Positions 8,670 to 17,383 of a stretch of DNA of 64,000 bases are shown piece after piece. This DNA comes from AC-69 sp963751665 (GTDB taxonomy: Bacteria; Actinomycetota; UBA4738; HRBIN12), in NCBI GenBank assembly GCA_963751665.1, contig CAVVVF010000004.1, forward strand, positions 124,001 through 188,000. Direction: 5' to 3'. A program made the translations under genes and the position numbers. How positions within the stretch are numbered: the first letter of the stretch is position 1; each line of letters opens with the position of its first letter. The notes beneath the pieces were generated by a model. It saw nothing but the letters and a program-made list of their open reading frames with translations. It did not search any database and was not told the DNA's origin.

Positions 8670-9440
8670 GTGCCGGCGTCGGGGACGAGCCGGGCCGTGG
8701 CCCTGCGCGCGGTGGCCCTCGTGCTGGCCTTGGCGACTGCTTCCATGGGATGCGCCCCGTCCAAACAGGAGGAACGCGACGCCGACCTCGCCGCGTCCAG
8801 GGTGGTCACGTTCCGGTCACCGGACGGGGTGAAGCTCTCGGGGAGGCTGTTCGGCGACGGGCAGGTCGGCGTGGTTCTCGCCCACATGTTCCCGGCCGAT
8901 CAGACCTCGTGGTGGGCGTTCGCCAGGACGCTCGCCCCCAAGGGCTTCACTGTCCTCACGTTCGACTTCCGCGGCTACTGCCCCGGTGGGGTGGCCGGCT
9001 GCTCCGAGGGGGAGAAGGACTTCGCCCCGATGTGGCAGGACGTCCTCGGCGCCGTCGACTTCCTTGGAGCCCGGGGACTGGTCCGCGTGATGCTCGTCGG
9101 CGCCAGCATGGGCGGGACCGCCTCGCTGGTCGCCGCGGCCCAACCGGGCGTGCCGGTCACCGCCGTCGTCGCCCTCTCCGCACCGCAGTCCTTCGAGGGA
9201 CTCACCGCCGACCAGAGCGTCCTGGCGAACGTCACGGCTGCCAAGCTGTTCGTGGCAGGCAACAGCGATCCGACGGGGGCGGCCCAGGCCGCGCAGGCCA
9301 TGTATGACGAGTCCCCGCAGCCGAAGCGGATCGAGATCTTCACGTCGAGCGACCACGGCACCGACCTGCTGACCGGGAACCAGTCGGGGCGGGTCCAGAC
9401 GCTGATCCTGATGTATCTCGAGCTGTATTCGGGCTCCTGA
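8670..9440 (+). CDS. Alpha/beta hydrolase lipoprotein
   Basis: A 256-residue secreted lipoprotein. A signal peptide with the lipobox ASMGC places Cys28 as the lipidated residue. The alpha/beta hydrolase fold follows: an oxyanion-region segment GVVLAHMFPADQTSWWAFA, TFDFRGYCPGG, the nucleophile elbow GASMGG (catalytic Ser), a possible acid in AGNSDPTG, and the catalytic His in SSDHGTDLL. The dienelactone-hydrolase-like layout suggests an esterase; the substrate is unknown. The stop overlaps the next ATG by 1 bp. Two of the four Cys near GYCPGGVAGC could pair outside the membrane. Confidence 0.85.
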   Translation: MPASGTSRAVALRAVALVLALATASMGCAPSKQEERDADLAASRVVTFRSPDGVKLSGRLFGDGQVGVVLAHMFPADQTSWWAFARTLAPKGFTVLTFDFRGYCPGGVAGCSEGEKDFAPMWQDVLGAVDFLGARGLVRVMLVGASMGGTASLVAAAQPGVPVTAVVALSAPQSFEGLTADQSVLANVTAAKLFVAGNSDPTGAAQAAQAMYDESPQPKRIEIFTSSDHGTDLLTGNQSGRVQTLILMYLELYSGS

Positions 9441-10238
9441 TGGGCCGGCCCATCGTGTTCCTGACCGACTACGGCCTGTCCGACGAGTTCGTCGGTGTCT
9501 GCCACGGCGTCATCGCCCGGATCGCCCCACAGGCCAGGGTCATCGATCTGACCCACGCCATCCCTCGAGGTGACGTGATGGCGGGAGCCATGGTGCTCGC
9601 CCGGGCCGCGCCGTTCATGCCGGACGACGCCGTACACCTGGGGGTGGTCGACCCGGGCGTCGGGTCGGCCCGGCGCGCGGTCGCCGTGGCCTGCGCTTCG
9701 GGCGCGCTGCTCGTGGGACCCGACAACGGCGTGCTGTCGATGGCCTGGGTCGCGCTCGGCGGCGCCGCCCATGCCGCGGAGATCACCTCGGAACGGGTAC
9801 TGCTCGGTCCGGTGTCGGCCACGTTCCACGGCCGGGACGTCTTCGCGCCGGCCGCCGCCCACCTCTCGATGGGGATGCCGCTCGAGGACCTCGGCCCGGC
9901 CGTAGACCGCTCGGACCCTGCGTACGGTCGAGATGTCCGCACCGATGATCCTCCGAGGCGTGGTCGGGGCGAGGGTCACCGGGGTGGACGGGTACGGGAA
10001 CGTCCAGCTGAACGCGCGTCCCGTAGACCTGGAGGCGGCCGGCCTGGAGGGCTCGGTGGAGGTGTGTGGCTGGGTCGTGGCCCGGGCGTCGACCTTCGCC
10101 GACGTGCCCGAGGGCTCCCCGGCGGCCATCGTCGATTCCCAGGGCTTCGTGGCGCTCGTGGTGAACGGGGGAAGCGCGACCGACGTGCTCGGCCTTCATC
10201 GAGGGGATGCGGTGACGCTCTCCCGGCCGGTGGGATGA
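9440..10238 (+). CDS. S-adenosylmethionine hydrolase (DUF62 / SAM hydroxide adenosyltransferase family), frameshifted
   Basis: About 265 residues of the family that includes fluorinase, chlorinase and the common SAM hydrolase splitting SAM into adenosine and methionine. The N-terminal domain shows FLTDYGLSDEFVGVCHGVI and VDPGVGSARR, then LLVGPDNGVLSMA and TFHGRDVFAPAAAHL. The smaller C-terminal domain carries VTGVDGYGNVQLNARP. One indel near 9925 joins the two frames (LRTVEMSAPMILRG at the join). The genes before and after give no hint of a halogenation pathway, so the plain hydrolase is the likeliest role. Confidence 0.85.
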
Positions 10239-10248
10239 GGCCGTCCGG

Positions 10249-10431
10249 CTAGGGCGTTGAGGATGGAGTCGAGGCCACCGACGATGCTGAGGTGGGAACG
10301 GGGTACGGGGTGCCGGCCACCGGCCCTGGGTACGGGTCGCGGTCCGCGCCCGCGATGACGAGCTGCACCACGGCCGCCCCGGCGAGAAGGACGGCGAGGC
10401 AGATGATCGTGATCAGCGTGAAGCGGCGCAC
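10249..10431 (-). CDS. Small single-pass membrane protein (60 aa)
   Basis: A 60-residue hypothetical protein. The first 27 residues form a membrane helix (LITIICLAVLLAGAAVVQLV), followed by an outward-facing tail rich in Pro, Ser and Thr. GTG start. A -10-like TAGCCT is 6 bp upstream on the minus strand, which supports a real, leaderless gene. No function can be given. Confidence 0.5.
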   Translation of the reverse strand: MRRFTLITIICLAVLLAGAAVVQLVIAGADRDPYPGPVAGTPYPVPTSASSVASTPSSTP

Positions 10432-10437
10432 GCCGCG

Positions 10438-10443
10438 AGGCTA
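10438..10443 (-). promoter_or_regulatory. Candidate leaderless -10 element
   Basis: TAGCCT on the minus strand, 6 bp before the GTG at 10431. It matches the spacing seen at other leaderless starts here. Confidence 0.35.
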
Positions 10444-10455
10444 GCAGGAGGGACG

Positions 10456-10900
10456 ATGCAGGAGATCAAGCCGCTGGAGGTCGGTCACGTGGTGCTGCGG
10501 GTGCGGAACCTGGCCCGCTCGACCCCCTTCTACGAGTTGCTGGGATTCACCAAGGTCGCCGAGCTCGGTGGCGCCATGGCGTTCTTCACCGCCACCGGCG
10601 AGAACCATCACGATCTGGCGCTCCAGGCGGTGGGAGACGGCGCACCGAGCCCGCCACCGGGCGCCGTTGGCCTCTACCACGTGGCCATCCGGTATCCGTC
10701 GGACGACCACGTCCGGGCCGCGTTCCACACGCTGGCCGACGCCGGTGCGGACATCGTGGGGGCGAGCGATCACGGCGTCTCGCACAGCCTGTACATCCGC
10801 GATCCCGACGGGATCGAGCTCGAGCTGTACGCGGACGTTCCGGACTGGAAGGAGCAGCGGGGAGCAGGTGGCGACGATCCGCCCCTGGGATCCCCGGTAG
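10456..10900 (+). CDS. VOC (glyoxalase-fold) family protein
   Basis: About 145 residues with a single vicinal-oxygen-chelate unit: GHVVLRVRNLARSTPFYELLGF, then GLYHVAIRYPS, and SHSLYIRDPDGIELELYADV. His near residue 10, His in YHVAI and Glu in IELELY are the usual metal ligands. An AGGAGG-type ribosome site precedes the ATG at 10456. The annotated frame runs on into low-complexity sequence; a TAG at 10898-10900 in the next frame, just before a strong terminator, suggests one indel near 10855 and a natural end there. Relatives include glyoxalases, dioxygenases and epimerases; the substrate is unknown. Confidence 0.8.
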
Positions 10901-10907
10901 GGCAAAC

Positions 10908-10944
10908 GGAAGGGGCCGGGCTTTTCGAAGCCCCGGCCCCTTCC
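10908..10944. terminator. Bidirectional hairpin with UUCG loop
   Basis: The left arm (10908-10923) and right arm (10928-10944) pair over 16 bp around a TTCG tetraloop, with one unpaired C on the right arm. It lies between the convergent VOC and S55 peptidase genes, so it can end both transcripts. The unpaired base would pair if one G were missing from the GGG run in the left arm, in line with the indel errors elsewhere. Confidence 0.75.
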
Positions 10945-10963
10945 CCAATAGGCCGAGATGTTC

Positions 10964-12762
10964 CTACCCCATCACCCTCACGGTCACCGATGCCTGGCCC
11001 TGCACCATCACGTCCTGCTTCTGGACCAGCTGGCGGCCCAGGCCCGTGGCGATCAGGTCGTTGGGATGCTCGCCGCCGTTCAGGATCCCCAGGAGCCGCT
11101 CGAACCCCAGCCGGCCCGTATTGATCCGTTGACGGACATGTCCGCCGCGGAAGGAGATCCGCTCGAACCCGTTGGCCCGGTGGGGGACCCGCATCCGAAA
11201 CGTCGCCGTCTGAGCCTGACCGCCTCCAACGGGCCGCAGCATGACCTCGAGGGTGATCACGGTCCCGCGCTTCGCCTTCAGGATCGGCCGGTCCCGGAGG
11301 GTCCGCTGGAGCGAGCTCGCCGTTCTGACCCGCACGATGTCGTCGATGAGCTTCTGGTCCGTGATCTCTCCGCTCGCCTCGACGCTTGTGAACGTGATCT
11401 CTTCCGTCCGGTTGAACGCCAGCGCGAACAGCGCGTTCTGGAGGCGATAGGCGGCCTGGAAGGCGTGCTCGGACGCGAGCATGTTCGTGTTGTGGACGGT
11501 GAACGGCGTCACGCCGTCTTCGCGCAACCCCTGGATCGTGTAGGACAGGCTGAGCGTGCCCTTCCCGAAGTGGTCGAACACGAGCAGCAGGTTCTGGAAC
11601 ACATGCTCATAGGCGATCAGCGGACCCCAGAAGGCCTTCTGGTAGAAGATGTCCGTCTGTCCGGTCCGGGACTTCCCGTTGTCCGTGTTCGTGAACGTCG
11701 TGGTGACGGGCATCGAAGTCGGCACGGCCCCGGTCTGGCCCATCAGCCCGGCCAGCCGGTCCTGGACCACCGTCCCCCGCAGGTCGGTGGGGACCAGGAT
11801 CTTGAACGGCCCGAACAGCCCGCTCACGTCGTTCACGATCGTGACGACGCTCGCGCCGCCCATGGCGAACGAGCTCGGGCCCTGGAAGAAGAAGGAGTGG
11901 CCCCAGCCGACGTTCAGGTCGCCGCAGGCGAAAGTGGCCGTCCCGATCCCGGCGAACGTCACGTCGCCGGTCGACAGCTCCGCAGCTAGAGGCTCGCCCG
12001 GCGCGAGGGGGGTCGGGTTGATCGTCGCGGCCGAGGCGGAGGCCGCTCCGCCGGCCCGATAGACGACGGAAGGGCAGGCCGTGCTTGTCGATGATCGACT
12101 GCAGCCGCTGCGCTCGCTGGTCCGACAGGCCCGAGACCCCGAGCGGGATGGCCAGCCGCTGGACCGTGGTCGGGACCGAGCTCACCGGGACCCTGGCCGC
12201 TTCGGCCACGGCGACCCGGGCCCGATGCGTGACAGCGACCGAGCTCGGTAGCGATGTGGCCGCCGCGCCTGTCGGCAGCGCCGTCAGGTCGACCATCTGC
12301 TGGGCCGGGGTGAAAAGTCCGATCATGGGGTCGGCGGCGAGGCCGAAGGAGTAGGAGACGGCCCCCGCCAGCTGCCCGCCGATGTAGATGGGGGAGCCGG
12401 ACATTCCCGAGGCCACCCCGTGGGCCTGGTCGATGAACGAGGGCGGCCCCGTGATCTTGAAGATCACGAGGTCGAAGCTGGGCAGGAGCGCGTTCGGCAG
12501 GATCCCGATGACCTGGATGTCGAAGCTGACCGGCGCGCTCCCCTGGACCGCGGTGAGGCCCGGTGCCGGCCATCCCGGGGGTGATCGAGCTCTCGGGGAA
12601 CACCGTCGGAGGGCTCGCGCACGGCGTCGCGGCCGGCGCTTCGGTGAAGGTCAGGCTCGCCGCAACCAGCGCAACGGAGACCGTCAAGACGCGCAAGGCT
12701 CCCCGGCGAGAGGAATTGGATCGTGCGTTGCCCAACGGGACCACCCCCCTCGATTGGCTCAT
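10964..12762 (-). CDS. SpoIVB-like S55 peptidase domain protein, secreted, frameshifted
   Basis: About 598 residues. A signal peptide (LRVLTVSVALVAASL...EAPAA) is followed by an S55 (SpoIVB) peptidase domain: DLVIFKITGP, HGVASGMSGSPIYI with the catalytic Ser in GMSGSP, and GAVSYSFGL. The remainder (MTFAGIGTATFACGDLNV, GWGHSFFFQGP, then a long beta-rich region) is unlike SpoIVB, which has a PDZ domain. Indels near 12560 and 12040 split the gene into three frames. The organism shows no sporulation genes here, so a surface or envelope protease role is more likely. A TAGGAT -10-like element overlaps the annotated ATG, so translation may start downstream at a TTG near the signal peptide. Confidence 0.8.
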
Positions 12763-12821
12763 CCTACGCCTCAGACGAAGGCGCAGGGAAAACGGTTCCC
12801 GAGAGGGAAACGGCTCGAAGT

Positions 12822-13633
12822 TCAGGCGGGTTGCGGCAGCCGCTCCCGGCAGAGCGCCAGGTTCGACGCCAGGACCTTCCGGAGGGCGGCCTCGTCCTCC
12901 AGGTACCGTCGGAGGTCGAGCTCCAGGGAGACGTTCCCGGTGAAGCCCTCGGTCCCCAGGAGGTCCAGGAACTCGGCGATGGGCAGGACCCCCTGGTCGA
13001 GGGGCAGGTGCGAGTCCCAGCCCCGCCCGGCGTTGTTCGACAGGTGCACGTGGACCAGGCGATCGCCGAGGCGCCGGACGGCCTCGAAGGGGTCCAGGCC
13101 GGCGACCGCGGCGTGGCTCGTGTCCAGCACCACGTGGGGGTATCGCTCGAGGTCGTGGATCGCCTGGCGGGTATGGAGCCGCACTCCACGTCCGCCCCGC
13201 ACTCGCACCGGGAACATGTTCTCCACGGCGACGCGCACTCCCGTCTGGTGGCGATATCCGGAAGGCGCTCGTCCACCCACCGCCGGTACGCCCCCTGCCA
13301 CCGATAGGGAGGGTGCACGACGACGAGTGAGACCCCGGCCTCCCGGGCCAGCTCGATGGCCCGGTCGATCTTGCCCACGGGATCCGTGCCCCACACCTTC
13401 CTGGTCATGAGGAGGAACGGGGCATGGATGGCCCTGATCGGGAGCCCGTGCTCCCGCGAGAGCTCGCGGAGCACGTGGCCTTGTTGGGTGGCCGGGTCCC
13501 GGGTGACCATGACCTCGACGCCCTCGAAGCCCGCCTCCGCGATGTGGCCGAAGGCGTCGCGCAGCGGCCGGCCGAAGAACGCGGCGGTCGAGCAGATCAG
13601 GCTGGGCCCGTGCGCGTTCGGTTCAACGTCCAT
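12822..13633 (-). CDS. Sugar phosphate isomerase/epimerase (AP endonuclease 2 fold), frameshifted
   Basis: About 270 residues with the TIM-barrel Xyl-isomerase-like/AP-endonuclease 2 fold: GFEGVEVMVTRD, IRAIHAPFLLMTR, LVVVHPPYRWQGAYR, VRVAVENMFP, HVVLDTSHAA and LVHVHLSNNAG, supplying the Glu, Asp and His metal ligands. An indel near 13245 splits it. Members include inosose and hydroxypyruvate isomerases and endonuclease IV; lacking a pathway context I do not choose. The ATG at 13633 follows a TAGAAT -10 by 8 bp, so the transcript is probably leaderless. Confidence 0.8.
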
Positions 13634-13641
13634 GGCCGTGG

Positions 13642-13647
13642 ATTCTA
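13642..13647 (-). promoter_or_regulatory. Leaderless -10 element (minus strand)
   Basis: TAGAAT on the minus strand, 8 bp before the ATG at 13633. No good -35 is seen. Confidence 0.55.
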
Positions 13648-13671
13648 TCGGCGGGCCGCGATGGGGCCGCG

Positions 13672-13677
13672 TATGCT
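13672..13677 (+). promoter_or_regulatory. Leaderless -10 element (plus strand)
   Basis: TATGCT, 9 bp before the ATG at 13687. With the minus-strand element at 13642-13647 it forms a compact divergent promoter pair. Confidence 0.5.
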
Positions 13678-13686
13678 GCGTGCCGC

Positions 13687-14388
13687 ATGTGGGCCTTCCC
13701 GCTGGCAGCCGCCCTGATCGCCCTGGCCTTCGCGGCGTTCCTGGTCCGCCAGTTCGCCTCTCGGAGGCGGCCGTATCAGGCCGCGTGGGCGGTGGCGCTC
13801 GCGATGTACGCGGCGGCATCGTTCGCCATGTTCCTGGGGGTCCTGGACGGCTGGACGACGGGCGAGTACCGGGTCTACTGGCTCTTCGGCGCGATCCTGA
13901 ACGTCCCGTTCCTGATGATGGGCGAGCTGTACCTGCTGATCAGGCGACGGACGGTGGCCGACCTGTTGCTCGTGATCCTGCTGTTCCTCTCCGCGTTCGC
14001 CACCTCCCAGGTCCGCACGGCTTCGCTGAACGTCGCCGCCCTGTCGAAGGACCTGCCACTCGGGAAGGACGTCTTCGGCGACGGGGCGCTCCCGTACCGG
14101 CTGGCACAGCTCTATGCCTACCCCGCCTACGTCCTGCTTGTGGCGGGATGTCTGTGGTCGGCCTGGCGGATGCGGGGTCGTGAGGAGCTCGCCGATCGGT
14201 TCTTCGGGACCCTCGGCATCGCGGCGGGGGCCACGATCGTGGCCATCGCCTCGGGCGTGGGGGCCGGCCTGGACGTCGTGCCGCTGTTCTCCGTCGGGCT
14301 CGCGCTCGGCATCGGCGTGATGTTCTGGGGGTTCCTCCGGGTTTCCCGCCCGGTCGCCTCGTCGAGCTCCACGCGCGTCCCCCGCTGA
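13687..14388 (+). CDS. Hypothetical seven-helix membrane protein
   Basis: A 233-residue, very hydrophobic protein with about seven predicted membrane helices, beginning WAFPLAAALIALAFAAFLV. Notable polar features are an FASRRRPYQ loop after helix 1, GELYLLIRRR after helix 3 and a longer outward or inward loop with SLNVAALSKDLPLGKDVFG. I do not recognise a family. The ATG is placed 9 bp after a TATGCT element. It is divergent from the isomerase-like gene and precedes the DUF4331 gene by 164 bp, without clear evidence of a shared transcript. Confidence 0.7.
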   Translation: MWAFPLAAALIALAFAAFLVRQFASRRRPYQAAWAVALAMYAAASFAMFLGVLDGWTTGEYRVYWLFGAILNVPFLMMGELYLLIRRRTVADLLLVILLFLSAFATSQVRTASLNVAALSKDLPLGKDVFGDGALPYRLAQLYAYPAYVLLVAGCLWSAWRMRGREELADRFFGTLGIAAGATIVAIASGVGAGLDVVPLFSVGLALGIGVMFWGFLRVSRPVASSSSTRVPR

Positions 14389-14552
14389 GCCCGTCCGTTC
14401 CCGGGTGATCCGGCCCGCCCCGTGGCGCGAAGCATGCGTGACCGCGCCAGACGGGAGGTGAGGGCGGATCGTCGCGGCGGAGGGGCCCCGCGGCGGAGGC
14501 GGTCGAGCGATCAAAGCGTTCCACATCCCACGTCCACGAGGAGGTACTTCCG
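14389..14552 (+). promoter_or_regulatory. Intergenic leader before the DUF4331 gene
   Basis: This 164-bp gap contains G/C-rich short inverted repeats and ends with a strong Shine-Dalgarno sequence, GAGGAGGT at 14538-14545, which decides a TTG start at 14553. No convincing -10/-35 pair was found. Confidence 0.4.
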
Positions 14553-15959
14553 TTGCTTCGCACGCGCTTGCGCACGCGGGCGCTCGCGGCGGCGGCGACG
14601 CTCGTGCTCGGTGCCGGCACTGTACGCCGGTCTCGGGCCCTTGGTGAGCGGCGCGTCGAGCCACCGTGAGGCCCCGCTCACTGCAGCCGATCCCCAGATC
14701 GACGGGACGGATCTCTACGCGTTCGTCAGCCCGGATCGGCCGAGCACCGTCACGCTCGTCAGCAACTGGATCCCGTTCCAGGAGCCGGCCGGCGGCCCGA
14801 ACTTCTACGCCTGGGCCACGGGCGTGAACTACGACATCAAGATCGACAACGATGGCGACGCCAAGGCCGACCTGATCTACCGGTGGGTGTTCCGCAACCA
14901 CTACCGGAGTGGCGACACGTTCCTGTACAACACGGGTCCGGTCACGTCGCTCACCGACGCGGACCTGAACTTCTACCAGACCTACGACCTGTACCGGATC
15001 AACGTCGACACGGGAAGTCGGCGACGCTCCTCAACAACGCGATCGCGGCGCCGTCGAACGTCGGTGAGGCGTCGATGCCGAACTACAACGCCGACCTGTT
15101 CGACGCGGCGGTCAAGCAGTTCGGGAGCTCGGGCAACCCGAGCTACTCATGGGTCGGGCAGTCCGACGACCCGTTCTTCCTGGACCTGCGGGTGTTCGAC
15201 CTGCTGTACGGGGCGAATCTCATGGAGGTCGGCGACGACACGCTGGCCGGGTTCAACGTCAGCGCCTTCGCGCTGCAGGTGCCCAAGGCCGCCCTGGCGG
15301 CGAAGGGTGACGCCGAGGCCAACCCGATCGTCGGCATCTGGACCACCGCTTCCCGGCGCAGCATGCGTGTGGAGGCGTCCGGGGCCCAGGACTTCGGCGC
15401 GAGGTTCGTTCAGGTGTCGCGGCTCGGCATGCCGCTCGTGAACGAGGTCGTGGTGCCGGTGGGGGCGAAGGACTACTTCAACTCCTCCAAGCCCTCCGGC
15501 GACGGGGTGTACCTGCCGAAGGTTCAGGACCCTGAGCTGCCGCACCTTCTGCACGCGGTGTACGGCACCGACGTCCCGGACTCGGACTCGAACACGTCCG
15601 GCATCCAACGGGCCGACCTGATCTCCGTGTTCCTGACCGGGGTCGAGGGGCTGAACATGCCGGCGAACGTCAAGGCCAGTGAGATGCTCCGGCTGAACAT
15701 GTCGATCGCACCGTGCACGTCTGCGTGTTCGCCGTTCGGCGTGATCGGCGGCGACAACGCCGGCTTCCCGAACGGGAGGCGCCTGTCGGACGACATCATC
15801 GACGTGTCCCTGCGCGTGGTGCTCGGGGTCCTGCTTCCAAGCCACCAGGCGATCGCCGACACGATCGGCGACGGCGTGAACGCGAACGACGTGTCGTTCA
15901 ACACGGCGTTCCCGTACCTGGCGTACCCGCACTCCGGATCGAACGCGGCGCCTCACTGA
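14553..15959 (+). CDS. DUF4331 family secreted protein, frameshifted
   Basis: About 468 residues. A TTG start 7 bp after GAGGAGGT gives a signal peptide (RTRALAAAATLVLGAGT) followed by the DUF4331 hallmark SSHREAPLTAADPQIDGTDLYAF. Later conserved features are LIYRWVFRNHYRSGDTFLYN, YSWVGQSDDPFFLDLRVFDL and GRRLSDDIIDVSLRVVLG. Indels near 14625 and 15018 break the frame. The family is exported and of unknown function. It is followed by a TPR protein and a NicO-type metal exporter in the same direction; this trio recurs in my memory of other genomes but was not checked here. Confidence 0.85.
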
Positions 15960-15966
15960 TCGAGCG

Positions 15967-15999
15967 GGGGTGGGGCCGGCCCGTGGCCGGCCCCACCCC
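15967..15999 (+). terminator. Strong hairpin after DUF4331
   Basis: A perfect 14-bp stem (15967-15980 with 15986-15999) around the loop CCGTG, 8 bp after the DUF4331 stop. There is no T tract, as is usual in high-GC actinobacteria. Confidence 0.7.
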
Positions 16000-16050
16000 T
16001 CGCCGCGTGGACGAGTTGGATCGCGGTGAACGGATGAGTCGGAGCAGAGG

Positions 16051-17383
16051 ATGAGACGAGTCGCCAGGATCGGTGTCGCGGCCGCCCTCGGCCTCTTCGT
16101 GTTCGTGGGAGGAGGCATCGGGCTGCTTCGGCGGCTTCCCGTTGACGGACCCATCGCACGGCCGGCGCCGGACGCGGCGGCCCTGCTTCGCCCGGCCAGC
16201 GGCGGGGACTCCCTCTCGCAGGGGATCGCATCTCTTCAGGAACGCCTCCGCACGCTGCCGGGGGACTGGCGAGGGTTCGCAGACCTTGGGCTGGCGTATG
16301 TCCAGCAGGCTCGGGTCACCGCCGACCCCAGCTACTACCCGAAGGCCCAGGGCGTCCTGGAGCGCTCGCTTCGACTGCAGGCCGACGGCAACTTCGAGGC
16401 CATGGTGGGGATGGGAGCGCTGGCACTGGCCCGCCACGACTTCTCGGGCGCGCTCGGAGTGGGGCGATCGGGCACGCGCCGTGAACCCATACAACGGCAA
16501 CGTCTACGGCGTGATCGGCGACGCCCAGGTGGAGCTGGGCCGGTATCGAGACGCCTTCGCCACGTTCCAGAGGATGGTCGACACGCGTCCGGACCTCGCG
16601 TCCTACGCGCGGGTCTCGTACGCGCGCGAGCTCCAGGGCAACGTGCGTGGTGCCCTCGCCGCGATGGGGGCCGCCGCCAGGGCCGCCGGGACCCCGCAGG
16701 ACGCGGCGTGGGCGAGCTACCAGCTCGGCGAGCTGTACTTCACGAGCGGGCGTACCGCGCTGGCGGAAGCAGCGTACCGGCGCGGCGTGGAGCTCGCCCC
16801 GGACTACGTGCCGCCTCGCGCCGGCCTTGCCAAGGTGGCCTGGGCGCAGGGGCGGGTCCACCGGGCCATCCGCAGCTACGCCTGGGTGGTCGAGCGGTTC
16901 CCGTCACCCGAGTACGTGATCGCCCTCGGCGACCTGTACGCGGAGAGCGGCCGCCCCCGGCCCGCCGGGCGGCAGTACGCGCTGGTGCGAGCGGAGGAGC
17001 GGCTGTTTCGGGCGAACGGGGTGAACGTGGACCTCGAGCTCGCGGTGTTCGATGCCGATCACGGCCGTCCGGTTGACGCGCTCGCCGCGGCGCGCGCGGA
17101 GTGGGGCCGGCGCCACAGCATCAACGTGGCCGACGCGCTGGCGTGGGCGTTGTACGCGAACGGACGGTACCGCGAGGCGGTGCCGTACGCCCGTGCCGCG
17201 CTCTCCCTGGGGACGAGGAACGCGCTGTTCATGTTCCACGCCGGGATGATCCAGCTCCGGCTGGGGCATCGGGATGCCGCCCGGGAGCTGCTGTCCGACG
17301 CCCTCGCCACCAACCCGCACTTCTCCATCTTGTGGGGGTCGATCGCTCGTCGGACGCTGCACGGACTGGGGACGCACTCATGA
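16051..17383 (+). CDS. TPR-repeat protein, frameshifted
   Basis: About 444 residues. An N-terminal hydrophobic segment (VAAALGLFVFVGGGIGLL) suggests membrane anchoring, followed by tandem tetratricopeptide repeats, e.g. NVYGVIGDAQVELGRYRDAF, YQLGELYFTSGRTALAEAAY, VIALGDLYAESGRPRPA and ADALAWALYANGRYREAVPY. One indel near 16460 splits the first TPR region from the rest. TPR proteins are assembly scaffolds. Its stop overlaps the NicO-type start (TCATGA), so the two are translationally coupled. Confidence 0.87.

Noticed and set aside
12763..12821. The imperfect repeat of GGAAA/CGG blocks before the S55 peptidase gene as an operator
   Set aside because: The repeats are short and imperfect, and no matching site occurs elsewhere in the window.
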